A program made the translations under genes and the position numbers. A model generated the notes under the pieces. It worked only from the letters and a program-made list of their open reading frames with translations, was not told the origin of the DNA and did not search any database. From Flagellatimonas centrodinii (GTDB taxonomy: Bacteria > Pseudomonadota > Gammaproteobacteria > Nevskiales > Nevskiaceae), in contig NZ_CP092104.1 in the NCBI RefSeq assembly GCF_016918765.2, positions 496,001 to 560,000 of the forward strand: a stretch of 64,000 nucleotides of DNA. The letters are read 5' to 3'. Positions 9,331 through 18,035 of the stretch are shown in pieces (the stretch's first letter is position 1; each line of letters starts with the position of its first letter).

Positions 9331-9825
9331 TCAACCTGCGTCCGGGGCATGCGCCCCCGCCAACGTGGGTCGCGATGCTGTCAGGGCCCGCCGCAGCCGC
9401 CCCGCCAGCGCCTCGCGCTCGTCATCCGTCAAACACCGCGCCAATTCAACCCGCTGTGCTGCATAGGCCAGCACCAACCGGTTCGGGGCCAGCCGACTGC
9501 CCCCCTGGATCAGCATCACCCGCGTCCAGTGTCGGGGCAGGCTCATGCGTGCCCGCACGCCGCCCCCCACCATGCCGAATTCCACCACCACCTCTTCGCC
9601 CTGCAGCCGCACGACCTCGCGGTAGCGGTTCCGCCTCAGGCTGACCCACAGGGCCGCCCCCAAGGCCGCCAGCTCAAGCCCGGCAAACGGGACCACCGGC
9701 CAGAACCCGATGACCGCAAAACCGAATGCAATGGTCAAACCCACCACCGATGTCAGGGACATGAACACCGCTGCCTGACCTGGGGTCAGAGAAGCGTTGG
9801 GACCGATCACGAACGTGGTATCCAT
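9331..9825 (-). CDS. DUF2244 membrane protein
   Basis: 164 residues: two membrane helices (about 17-40 and 45-65), then a cytoplasmic domain with RVMLIQGGSRLAPNRLVL, characteristic of DUF2244. Members are often adjacent to cytochrome oxidase genes and their role is unknown. Here it is the first gene of the oxidase operon: its stop is 19 bp from coxB, and a sigma-70-like promoter lies about 35 bp upstream of its ATG. The start at 9825 begins MDTTFVIGPNASL, the usual short N-terminus. Longer upstream extensions would run through the promoter. Confidence 0.85.
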   Translation of the reverse strand: MDTTFVIGPNASLTPGQAAVFMSLTSVVGLTIAFGFAVIGFWPVVPFAGLELAALGAALWVSLRRNRYREVVRLQGEEVVVEFGMVGGGVRARMSLPRHWTRVMLIQGGSRLAPNRLVLAYAAQRVELARCLTDDEREALAGRLRRALTASRPTLAGAHAPDAG

Positions 9826-9859
9826 GTGCCGGGCGACCAGGACAGCGGGAAGGCCGCGA

Positions 9860-9888
9860 ATTGTAGTGCAAGGCGGAGGGGCGGGCAA
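9860..9888 (-). promoter_or_regulatory. Candidate sigma-70 promoter of the oxidase operon
   Basis: On the minus strand, TTGCCC (9888-9883), a 17-bp spacer and TACAAT (9865-9860): four of six and five of six consensus bases. Transcription would start near 9853, giving a leader of about 28 nt before DUF2244. Confidence 0.5.
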
Positions 9889-9972
9889 AGCCGCACAAGC
9901 AAAACCGCACATGCCGCCAAGCGATCCGCGCTCACGTAAACTGGCCGCATCATCTCCGACCCGGACCGCCCC

Positions 9973-10431
9973 ATGCGACTGTTCAGCAAAGACGCCGACG
10001 CGGCACGCCCCACCGGCACCCTGGGGCGGCCCGCAGCCGCCTGGCAGGCTGACGTGGAACCCGAGCGTTGGCAGATCCTGTTCGCCGACGGTACCGAACC
10101 CCCGCACAGCAGCGAGCTGAACCAGGAAAAGCGCGACGGCACCTTCGTCTGCGCCGCCTGCTTCCAGCCCCTGTTCAGCAGCCGTACGAAGTACGAGAGC
10201 GGCACCGGCTGGCCGAGCTTCTTCGAACCGCTGCCGGGCGCGCTCGAAACGCGCGAGGACCGCAAGTTCTTCATGCTCCGCACCGAATATCACTGCGCAC
10301 GCTGTGGCGGCCACCAGGGTCATGTGTTCGACGATGGGCCGGCGCCCACCGGTCAGCGCTACTGCAACAACGGCCTGGCGCTGCGCTTCATCGCCGACGG
10401 CGAGCCGCTGCCGCCCGCGCGCGGGGGCTGA
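9973..10431 (+). CDS. msrB: Peptide-methionine (R)-S-oxide reductase
   Basis: 152 residues, single-domain MsrB. It reduces the R-epimer of methionine sulfoxide in proteins. The zinc-site CxxC pairs are CAAC and CARC, the substrate block is YESGTGWPSFFEP, and the catalytic cysteine lies in QRYCNNGLALRF, where most homologues read RYCINS. There is no signal peptide, so it is cytoplasmic. It is divergent from the cytochrome oxidase operon and convergent with bioD. Confidence 0.95.
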   Translation: MRLFSKDADAARPTGTLGRPAAAWQADVEPERWQILFADGTEPPHSSELNQEKRDGTFVCAACFQPLFSSRTKYESGTGWPSFFEPLPGALETREDRKFFMLRTEYHCARCGGHQGHVFDDGPAPTGQRYCNNGLALRFIADGEPLPPARGG

Positions 10432-10437
10432 CCGGGT

Positions 10438-11151
10438 TCATTCGTCCGCCTCCGCCTCAACCGGGGTCTGGAGGAATGCGTCGAAGCGGTCGCTGTCCAG
10501 CGTCGCCGTGTCAGCGGCCCCGGGCGCCACCACCCCCCAACACGGCACGTCGAGCCGCCGGCCGATGGCGTCGATATTTTCCTGCAACAGCGGCATCGGG
10601 GTCGCCAGCGCGTTGGCAACCCAGCCCACCAATGGCGCGCGCCGGTGAATGGCCTCCGCCGACAGCAATGCGTGATTGATGCACCCGAGCCGCATTCCCA
10701 CCACCAGCAAGACCGGCCACCCTTGTTGGCTGACCCACCCGCCAAAGCTGATGTCCGGATTCAGGGGCACCAGCCAGCCCCCGGCACCCTCCACCACCAC
10801 CAGCTGCGCGCGCGCCGCCAGTGCGGCGTGCGCCTCGGCCAGGCGGGTCAGACGCACGGTCTGGCCCGCCTGCGCTGCCGCCAGGTGCGGCGCGACCGGG
10901 GCGTCGAACCGGTAGGGGCTCATCTCGTCATCGGTCACTTGAACGCTGGCGCTGGCCTGCAGCGCGCGCACGTCAGGGTTGCGGATTCCGTCGGCTTCAG
11001 CCGTCACGCCGCTCGCGACAGGCTTGAAGCCGATCGCTGCAAGTCCTTGATTTTTAGCCATTCTTAGCAGGGAACAGGAGACAACCGTCTTGCCGACGTC
11101 GGTATCGGTCCCGGTCACGACCAGCGTTCGGCAAGGGGGCAGGTCAGGCAT
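10438..11151 (-). CDS. bioD: Dethiobiotin synthetase
   Basis: 237 residues. It carboxylates and closes 7,8-diaminopelargonate to dethiobiotin using ATP and CO2, the penultimate step of biotin synthesis. The P-loop near the start is GTDTDVGKTVVS (about residues 14-25), and VVVEGAGGWLVPL is the second nucleotide/substrate motif. The other biotin genes here, bioF and bioB, lie about 4 kb away on the same strand, separated by two plus-strand envelope genes. The stop is 6 bp from the convergent msrB stop. Confidence 0.94.
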   Translation of the reverse strand: MPDLPPCRTLVVTGTDTDVGKTVVSCSLLRMAKNQGLAAIGFKPVASGVTAEADGIRNPDVRALQASASVQVTDDEMSPYRFDAPVAPHLAAAQAGQTVRLTRLAEAHAALAARAQLVVVEGAGGWLVPLNPDISFGGWVSQQGWPVLLVVGMRLGCINHALLSAEAIHRRAPLVGWVANALATPMPLLQENIDAIGRRLDVPCWGVVAPGAADTATLDSDRFDAFLQTPVEAEADE

Positions 11152-11308
11152 GGTCAGGGCACTGAAAGAGGGTCGACGACGATGACCGGCACAAAGACCG
11201 CCGTCAAATGGTCGTCACATCGCTTGACAAATCAGAGAAATCCGGTGTCTTTACCGCGAATTACGCTCTATACTTCAAGTGTAAAAGCACCCTAAGGGAG
11301 TTGTACCC

Positions 11309-13363
11309 ATGATTGACAGCCGCCTCCTTCTTGGCGCCTTGCTCGGCGCCACCCTGCTCGTCGCCTGCAGTGACGACAATGCCGTCCGCAGCCCCGACCT
11401 GCCGGAGCCCCGGCTGTCCGCAATTGGAGCCGTGACCTGCGATCCAGCAGGTTTGGCGGTTGGCCAGACGGCGACCTGCACCCTCGCCAGCTGCACGGTC
11501 CAGACCATCAGGGCCAACGGCAGCATCGTTACCGACAACAATGCCATCTGCCCCGACGGCGCCACCTTCACCAGCACCGCACCGGTCGTCGCCACCAGCA
11601 CGCCCGATGGCGTCGTGACGGGTGTGTCGCCCGGCACCACCAACATCGTCGCATCGCTCGGTGGTTTTACCTCAAGCACCTCCCTGGTGGTGGATGACGC
11701 CTGCATCGAGAGTCTCAGCATCACGCCGCTGAATGCCCAGCTGGTGGCAGGCCGCTCGTTGCTGTACACCGCCGAGGCCCGCTTCAGCGACAACGACACT
11801 GCCGACGTCACCGCCAACACCGCGTTCGCGAGCAGCGACGCAACGGTCGCCAGCTTCCAGGCCAACCGTGCCATCGCCAATGCCGATGTCGCGGTCGAAA
11901 CCACGGTGACCGTGACCGCCACCTTCCAGGGCACGGCCCAGGCCTGTGGCGCCACCGTCACCGCCAGCACACCATTGACGGTGCGACCGGCGCAGTTGCT
12001 GGCCAATGACGGCCTGTGCATCGAAACCGTCCCGCCGGCCGAAGCCTTTGCCGGTGGCTGCCGCGCCGACCGCGGTGCCTGTGACGACGCCACGCCGATT
12101 GCACTGAACCTTGGCGGCGCCAGCCGCCAGCTGCAGATTCGTGGCCGCTATGACGACGGTCTTGAGTGCGATGTGACGGCCGACACCGCGCTGACCCTCG
12201 ATTCCACCGGCGTTGTCACGCTGAGTCCGGACGCCGTGCTGACCGCCGTTGCCGCCGGCACCACCGGCATCAACGCGGCACTCGACAACCGCACTGCGGA
12301 ACGCGACGTGGTGGTCAGCGTCGACCAGATCCTGGGCGACAGCAGCCTGGCGGTCTCCGCCAAGCTCCGCCCGGGTGGTGACGCGGTGACCTTCAACAAC
12401 GCCCAGCGTTTCGCCTGTGTCGGCGCCAATGACCTGGTCAACGGCCTCGGCACTGGCGTGTTGAGAGGTCAGCTGCCGGTACACGCTTTTGCTGGCACCT
12501 GTGCCGCCAACCGCATCGACCCTGAAACCGGCCGCTGCACGTTGCCGCCGGTGTTCGATGAAGGCGTCAACGTCACCCCGGCGTTCGAGGACCAGCCGCT
12601 CGAGAATAACGTCACCAACCTGATGCCGGCAGACCCCAACGATGCCTTCAACGACGGCATCGTCTGGCGCTCGACCACCGGCTTCTGGAATGGCGAAACC
12701 TGCCAGCAGAGCTCTGCCGGTAGTGCCGACGCGCCGCCGACCGCGCTGGTGGGCGACCTGTTCGTCGAAGGTGAGCGGACTTTGCGGACCAGCAATGGCA
12801 TCCCGCTCGGTGCCGCCGACCAGGCCAACGGGCTCGTCTTCGCCGACGGCGCGCTCGGCCTGGGCTTCAGCTGCATCACGGCGGAGTACAGCAACCCGCA
12901 GCTCGCCAGCAACACCGTGGTTGACGGCATGACCGTCCTGGTGCTGCCGGTGACCAACGACGCCCTGCTGGGGTCATCTTCGGAAAGTGCCCGCCTCTGC
13001 GACGCGCTGGAGCCGGCCTTCTCGAGCCCGGTGCTCGGCGTACTTGAAGGGACGCCGCTGGAAGGCCTGGGCCGGCTGGAGCTGGTCAACACGCTCAATG
13101 CCATCACCGAAGTGGTCAACCCGGTGCTGGATCAGGTGGAAGGCGGACTGCCGCTGGACCCCATCCTCACCACCCTGCTTGATGGCAATCCGGATGCTGG
13201 CATTCCCGGGCTGACCGATCTCACCGGACTGATCGTCGGTGCGCTCGAAAGCCCGGTGGTCGACCCGCTGGACGAACTGGTCTGCCAGATCACCAGTGGC
13301 GTCAGTTCGTTGCTGGACCTGCTGTCCGGCGGCAACGGCGGCGGCGGTCAGGACTGCGAATAA
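11309..13363 (+). CDS. Secreted lipoprotein with bacterial Ig-like (Big2-type) segments
   Basis: 684 residues. The signal peptide ends in a lipobox (LLVAC, Cys20), so it is a lipoprotein. Residues about 30-340 hold Big2-like beta-sandwich segments, recognisable by the recurring pattern GVVTGVSPGTTNIVASLGG and GVVTLSPDAVLTAVAAGTT. The C-terminal half is cysteine-containing and ends in a Gly-rich tail. A ribosome site AAGGGAG lies 8 bp before ATG, and a TATACT hexamer at 11269-11274 could be its -10 box, though no good -35 was found. It is 48 bp upstream of an OmpA-family gene and likely co-transcribed. Surface adhesion or matrix binding is a guess. Confidence 0.7.
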   Translation: MIDSRLLLGALLGATLLVACSDDNAVRSPDLPEPRLSAIGAVTCDPAGLAVGQTATCTLASCTVQTIRANGSIVTDNNAICPDGATFTSTAPVVATSTPDGVVTGVSPGTTNIVASLGGFTSSTSLVVDDACIESLSITPLNAQLVAGRSLLYTAEARFSDNDTADVTANTAFASSDATVASFQANRAIANADVAVETTVTVTATFQGTAQACGATVTASTPLTVRPAQLLANDGLCIETVPPAEAFAGGCRADRGACDDATPIALNLGGASRQLQIRGRYDDGLECDVTADTALTLDSTGVVTLSPDAVLTAVAAGTTGINAALDNRTAERDVVVSVDQILGDSSLAVSAKLRPGGDAVTFNNAQRFACVGANDLVNGLGTGVLRGQLPVHAFAGTCAANRIDPETGRCTLPPVFDEGVNVTPAFEDQPLENNVTNLMPADPNDAFNDGIVWRSTTGFWNGETCQQSSAGSADAPPTALVGDLFVEGERTLRTSNGIPLGAADQANGLVFADGALGLGFSCITAEYSNPQLASNTVVDGMTVLVLPVTNDALLGSSSESARLCDALEPAFSSPVLGVLEGTPLEGLGRLELVNTLNAITEVVNPVLDQVEGGLPLDPILTTLLDGNPDAGIPGLTDLTGLIVGALESPVVDPLDELVCQITSGVSSLLDLLSGGNGGGGQDCE

Positions 13364-13411
13364 TTGCACGTGTCTCATTTATCTACAGACGACAAACCAA
13401 GGGAAACGCAC

Positions 13412-14908
13412 ATGGCCAACATGCGCAGCTGGATCACGCTGGTGCTGGGGATGACACTCGGCACCGCGTTCGCTCAGGAAGTTGAGCGACTGGAACCGGA
13501 CGCCGCGGCGGCGACAGCGGTGGAAGCCCCTGCACCCGTGCCCGAGGTGCTGGACAACCGCTGGTCGCTGGTGCCGATCGTGGGCGGCATCTTCTCCGAC
13601 GAGTCGGACCTCGACAACGGCCTGATGGGTGGCCTGCGGGCCATGCGGCCGCTGACCGACCGCATCACCCTCGATCTTGGGGTCGACTACAGCGTGCTGG
13701 AGACCCGTAATGCGGGCGACTACGAGCGGATCACCGGTCGTATCGGCGGGCTGCTGTTCATCGGCAAACCGTTCTATGACAGCTCGTCGGACTTCCAGCC
13801 CTACCTGGCGGCCGGTGCCCACATTTCCAAGGTCGATTTCATCGGCCAGAGCACGGGGGCCTTCGGACCTTACGGTGGGCTCGGCTTCATGCAGCGGTTT
13901 TCCGACAGCATCTCGGGCATGATCGAGGCCCGCTATCAGCTTGACGACATCCGCGACGACGGCTTCCTTGCCGATCAGACCTACTACACCTACCAGGTGT
14001 TCGCTGGCATGCGGGTGGCACTGGGCGAAAAGCCCCAGCACCCCGACGCCGCCGATGACGACGGTGACGGCGTGCCGAATGGTCTTGACCAGTGCCCCAA
14101 CACGCCCGCTGGCGTACTGGTGGACGCCCGTGGCTGCGCCCTCGACACGGATGGCGACGGTGTGCCGGACTATCTCGACCAGTGCCCCAACACCCCGGCC
14201 GGTGCTGAAGTCGGCCCGGACGGCTGCCCGCTCGACAGCGATGGCGACGGCGTACCCGACGGCCGCGACAAGTGCCCCGGGACCCCTGCAGGCGTCGAAG
14301 TGGATGCCGACGGTTGCCCCGCCACCGATGCCGATGGTGACGGCGTACCCGACTTCCGCGACCTCTGCCCGGATTCCCCGGCAGGCGTGCCGGTCGGTGA
14401 AGACGGTTGCCCGCTCGACAGCGACGGCGACGGCATCCCCGACTATCTGGACGAGTGCCCGAACTCCCCCGCCGGTGCCAAGGTGCTGCCCAACGGCTGC
14501 GCCCTGTCGGGTGACTGCCGCAAGCCGCGCCCCGGTGAAGAAGTGGACGCCAACGGCTGTGCCGTCGACCGCGGCTTCATCCTCAAGGGCGTGAAGTTCG
14601 AGTTCGACTCGGCGATTCTCACCGAGGAAGCCAAGCGGATTCTGGACCGGGTGTCGGAAACGCTGGTGGCCTATCCGGAGATCAACGTCGAGCTGGAAGG
14701 GCATACCGACAACATCGGTACGGCCGCCTACAACCTCGGCCTGTCGGAGCGGCGCGCGATTTCGGTGAAGGAGTATCTCGCCGGCCGTGGCATCGCCCCG
14801 ACCCGCATGGTGCCGGTGGGCTACGGCCTGACCCAGCCGATTGCCGACAACAGCACCGAAGACGGTCGCGAAGACAACCGTCGTGTGGAACTGACGGTTC
14901 GCGATTGA
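13412..14908 (+). CDS. OmpA-family outer membrane protein with thrombospondin type 3 repeats
   Basis: 498 residues. Signal peptide (MANMRSWITLVLGMTLGTAFA), then a beta-barrel-like domain (about 35-215) in which alternating residues and an aromatic YYTYQVFAGMRVAL end strand are visible. Next come five tandem calcium-binding thrombospondin type 3 repeats (about 215-380, D-x-D-G-D-G-V-P-D pattern with paired cysteines). Last is an OmpA peptidoglycan-binding domain with VELEGHTDNIGTAAYNLGLS and the RRVELTV end. ATG 13412 has AAGGGA upstream. The protein probably links outer membrane and cell wall, as OprF-type porins do. Confidence 0.93.
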   Translation: MANMRSWITLVLGMTLGTAFAQEVERLEPDAAAATAVEAPAPVPEVLDNRWSLVPIVGGIFSDESDLDNGLMGGLRAMRPLTDRITLDLGVDYSVLETRNAGDYERITGRIGGLLFIGKPFYDSSSDFQPYLAAGAHISKVDFIGQSTGAFGPYGGLGFMQRFSDSISGMIEARYQLDDIRDDGFLADQTYYTYQVFAGMRVALGEKPQHPDAADDDGDGVPNGLDQCPNTPAGVLVDARGCALDTDGDGVPDYLDQCPNTPAGAEVGPDGCPLDSDGDGVPDGRDKCPGTPAGVEVDADGCPATDADGDGVPDFRDLCPDSPAGVPVGEDGCPLDSDGDGIPDYLDECPNSPAGAKVLPNGCALSGDCRKPRPGEEVDANGCAVDRGFILKGVKFEFDSAILTEEAKRILDRVSETLVAYPEINVELEGHTDNIGTAAYNLGLSERRAISVKEYLAGRGIAPTRMVPVGYGLTQPIADNSTEDGREDNRRVELTVRD

Positions 14909-14926
14909 ACCTCGGCGCGTGATTTC

Positions 14927-14961
14927 AACCCGCCACGTCGAGAGACGTGGCGGGTTTTTTT
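14927..14961 (+). terminator. Rho-independent terminator after the OmpA-family gene
   Basis: A perfect 13-bp stem (14927-14939 with 14944-14956), a 4-nt GAGA loop, then a T run to 14961. It lies 19 bp past the stop codon. Confidence 0.92.
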
Positions 14962-15012
14962 ATGGCGACTTGAGGGCTTCCTGGAACGAACCGCGGTACT
15001 CGGCCCTCGGGA

Positions 15013-16242
15013 TCAGGCTGCCGCCAGCGGCGGAGCGACCTCGCGCAGCGATTGACGAAGCGCTTCGAGCAGGCCGTCCACTTGTGCCGGCGTATGCGCT
15101 GCCGTCAGCGTGATGCGAAGGCGGGCCGTGCCCTCCGGCACCGTCGGCGGCCGGATCGCGGCCACCCAGTAGCCCCGCTCTCGCAACCGCTGGCTCACTG
15201 CCAGGGCGACGCCGTCTTCACCGATCATCAGTGGCTGGATCGGGGTTTCCGAAGGCAGCAGTGGCAACCCCAACGCAGCGGCACCGTGCCGCAAATGCAC
15301 GATCAGATCGTGAAGACGCGAACGCCGCTCCGGTTCGGCACGGATGATCTGCAGGGCTGCCAGCGCCGCAGCTGCCAGCGCCGGCGGTGGCGCCGTGGAG
15401 AACACCCAAGAGCGCGCCCGCTGGATCAGGAACTCGATCACTGCTTCACTGCCCGCAACGAAGCCGCCGGCACTGCCAAGGGCTTTGCCACAGGTCGCCA
15501 CATAGAGGTCGGGCTGCGGGAACCTGCCAGCGGGATCGGTATCCCGAAAATGCTCGGCAGTGCCCTGCCCTGTCGTGCCCAGCACCCCGAAGCCATGGGC
15601 ATCATCGACCAACAGTGCTGCGCCATGCCGTGCGCTCAGGCGGGCCAACGGGGGCAAGGACGCAAGATCACCGTCCATGCTGAAAACGCCATCAGTGACG
15701 ATCAACCGGAGAGCGTCGGTCGCGATCTCGGTGTCCGCCAGAGCGCGCTCGAAGGCCGCCGTTTCACCATGGGGGACCCGGCAATACTGCGCCCCGGACA
15801 AGCGCCCCCCGTCGATCAGCGAGGCGTGATTGAGTTCGTCGGCGACCAGCAGATCGCCACGCCCGAGCAGTGCGCGCAACACTCCGAGGTTGGCGGCCCA
15901 GCCGGAGGTGAACAACAGAACGCGGGGATAGCCGGTGAATTCGGCCAGCGCTTCTTCAAGAGCCTGATGATGACGGTTGTAGCCGCAGACCAGCGGCGAC
16001 GCGGTACTGCCACAACCGTCGTCGAGCGCGGCCTGCGCCGCCTGCCGCAGTCGCGGGTCGGTGGCCAGCCCGAGATAGTCGTTGCTGCAGAAGTTCAGGC
16101 AGCGCTGACCCTCCACCTGCAACTCGACACCGTGACCCCCTTCGACCTGGCGTCGCACGCGGTATCGCTGCTGGGCCTGCAGTGCCGCCAGACGCGGCTG
16201 CAGGCGCGCATCAAGAATTCCGGCCTCAGTGCTGCGCAGCAC
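15013..16242 (-). CDS. bioF: 8-amino-7-oxononanoate synthase
   Basis: About 409 residues. A PLP enzyme condensing pimeloyl-ACP/CoA with alanine to form KAPA, the first ring-assembly step of biotin synthesis. It shows [38 protein letters not shown] and the PLP-lysine block [14 protein letters not shown]. The start is uncertain: GTG at 16242 gives homology beginning at once ([13 protein letters not shown]) and overlaps the end of bioB by 17 bp; longer starts inside bioB are possible but unneeded. It is co-directional with bioB and probably coupled. Confidence 0.94.
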   Translation of the reverse strand: MLRSTEAGILDARLQPRLAALQAQQRYRVRRQVEGGHGVELQVEGQRCLNFCSNDYLGLATDPRLRQAAQAALDDGCGSTASPLVCGYNRHHQALEEALAEFTGYPRVLLFTSGWAANLGVLRALLGRGDLLVADELNHASLIDGGRLSGAQYCRVPHGETAAFERALADTEIATDALRLIVTDGVFSMDGDLASLPPLARLSARHGAALLVDDAHGFGVLGTTGQGTAEHFRDTDPAGRFPQPDLYVATCGKALGSAGGFVAGSEAVIEFLIQRARSWVFSTAPPPALAAAALAALQIIRAEPERRSRLHDLIVHLRHGAAALGLPLLPSETPIQPLMIGEDGVALAVSQRLRERGYWVAAIRPPTVPEGTARLRITLTAAHTPAQVDGLLEALRQSLREVAPPLAAA

Positions 16243-17272
16243 AGCGCGCCTGCGCCGGTTCGGCGGCCGCAGGCGGCGCGTGCGTGTGCCCGGCACTCAA
16301 GGCCTCGGGCTGAATGCACAGACGTGCCAGCAGCGCCTCATCGCGGGCATTCTGCGGGTTCTCGGTGGTGAGCAATTTTTCGCCGTAGAACATCGAGTTG
16401 GCACCGGCAAAAAAGCACAGGGCCTGGAGTTCATCGCTCATGTCGGTGCGGCCGGCTGACAACCGAACGTAGGACGCAGGCATCAGCACGCGGGCCACGG
16501 CGATGGTGCGAACGAACTCGATGGGGTGCAGTGCCTCGGCGCCGTCCAGTGGCGTTCCCGGCACCTGCACCAGATTGTTGATCGGCACCGATTCCGGATG
16601 CGGGTCCATCACCGCCAGCTGGCGCAGCAGCTCGGCCCGGTCCTGCGGTGCCTCGCCCATGCCGACGATACCGCCGCAGCACACCTTGACCCCGGCCTCT
16701 CGCACATTGGCGAGGGTATCGAGTCGATCCTCGTAGGTGCGGGTGGTGATGATCTTGCCGTAGAACTCCGGCGAGGTATCGAGGTTGTGGTTGTAGTAGT
16801 CGAGACCCGCGCCCGCCAACCGCTGAGCCTGCGCCGGCTTGAGCATACCCAGGGTGACGCAGGTCTCCAGCCCCAACGCCTTCACTTCGCGGACCATCGC
16901 CTCGACCTTGTCGAGATCCCGGTCCTTGGGCGAGCGCCAGGCCGCGCCCATGCAGAAACGGGTGGCGCCATTGGCCTTGGCATCCCGCGCGGCATCAACC
17001 ACTGCCTGCACCTCCATCAGCGGGTCCTTTTTCAAGCCGGTTTCGTAGCGCACCGACTGCGGACAATAGGCGCAATCCTCGGGGCAGGCGCCGGTCTTGA
17101 TCGACAACAGGGTCGACCGTTGAACCGTATTCGGGTCAAAGTGCGCCCGATGGATCGTCTGCGCCTGGAACAACAGGTCGTTGAACGGCAGGTCGAACAG
17201 GGCCTGGACTTCGTCACGGGTCCAATCGTGGCGCACACGCATGGAGGCGTACCAATGAGGGAATGTCCGCAT
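16226..17272 (-). CDS. bioB: Biotin synthase
   Basis: 348 residues. A radical-SAM enzyme that inserts sulfur into dethiobiotin. The 4Fe-4S cysteines C63, C67 and C70 (CPEDCAYC) and the [2Fe-2S] neighbourhood ([21 protein letters not shown]-like [11 protein letters not shown]) are present. ATG 17272 was taken, but ATG 17242 ([11 protein letters not shown]) matches the usual N-terminus equally well and neither has a strong ribosome site. It is divergent from comF with a 43-bp gap, the arrangement seen in Pseudomonas relatives. Confidence 0.96.
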   Translation of the reverse strand: MRTFPHWYASMRVRHDWTRDEVQALFDLPFNDLLFQAQTIHRAHFDPNTVQRSTLLSIKTGACPEDCAYCPQSVRYETGLKKDPLMEVQAVVDAARDAKANGATRFCMGAAWRSPKDRDLDKVEAMVREVKALGLETCVTLGMLKPAQAQRLAGAGLDYYNHNLDTSPEFYGKIITTRTYEDRLDTLANVREAGVKVCCGGIVGMGEAPQDRAELLRQLAVMDPHPESVPINNLVQVPGTPLDGAEALHPIEFVRTIAVARVLMPASYVRLSAGRTDMSDELQALCFFAGANSMFYGEKLLTTENPQNARDEALLARLCIQPEALSAGHTHAPPAAAEPAQARCAAQH

Positions 17273-17315
17273 ACGCTAAGCGATTCGCGCCCGTTGTCAA
17301 CCACGGAGCGAGCGC

Positions 17316-18035
17316 ATGCTTGACGACTTGTTCCCGACCACAGGGTGCCGGTTCTGCGCCGCCCCGACTGGCCACTCCCCGGTTTGCTCACCCTGCTGGA
17401 ACGATCTGCCCTGGAACCGTAGTGCCTGCCCCCGGTGTGCGCTGCCAGTGGCCGCCGCAGGCCCCTGCCCCGGTTGCCAGCGGCGGCCACCACCGGCGGA
17501 TCTGGCCTGCGTACCCTTCCTGCTGGCGATGCCGGTCCACCAGGCGCTGCGCGCCCTGAAGTACCGAAGCGCGCTGGCCGAGGCGCGTTGGCTCGGCCAG
17601 GCACTGGCCGGCTACCGGGCCCGGTGGTCCCCTCCCCTGCCGGACCTTTTGATGCCGGTGCCCCTGCACTGGCGGCGACAATGGCGCCGTGGTTACAACC
17701 AGGCAGCGGTGCTGGCAACGGTGCTGGGTCGGACATTGGACATCGGCGTCGACATCCGCACTCTGCGGCGAACGCGGGCCACCGCCGACCAGATCGGCCA
17801 GTCGCCGGCCGCGCGGCGACGTGCGGTGCGCGGCGCCTTCGTCGCTAGCGGCACCCTGCAGGGTCGCCATGTGGCGTTGATCGACGACGTGATGACCACC
17901 GGCGCCACCCTGTTCGAATTGGCGCGCTGCGCCCGTGCGGCCGGTGCCCAACGGGTCGAGCTATGGGCCATCGCCCGCACACCCCTGGCCGCTGACACGC
18001 CCGGCACCCCGACTTCGGCCATCATGTCGTCATGA
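17316..18035 (+). CDS. ComF family protein (double zinc ribbon/phosphoribosyltransferase)
   Basis: 239 residues. The N-terminal zinc ribbon has cysteine pairs CRFC, CSPC, CPRC and CPGC (about residues 11-52). It is followed by a type I phosphoribosyltransferase-like domain with the PRPP-binding loop VALIDDVMTTGAT. ComF proteins act in DNA uptake for natural transformation, and in many proteobacteria their role is unproven. The C-terminus is extended by about 15 residues past the usual end, and its last four bases overlap the DUF819 gene. Confidence 0.9.
   Translation: MLDDLFPTTGCRFCAAPTGHSPVCSPCWNDLPWNRSACPRCALPVAAAGPCPGCQRRPPPADLACVPFLLAMPVHQALRALKYRSALAEARWLGQALAGYRARWSPPLPDLLMPVPLHWRRQWRRGYNQAAVLATVLGRTLDIGVDIRTLRRTRATADQIGQSPAARRRAVRGAFVASGTLQGRHVALIDDVMTTGATLFELARCARAAGAQRVELWAIARTPLAADTPGTPTSAIMSS

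Noticed and set aside
11224-11229. TTGACA upstream of the Big2 lipoprotein as a -35 box
   Set aside because: The only good -10 candidate (TATACT at 11269) is 39 bp further on, far beyond a 16-18 bp spacer.
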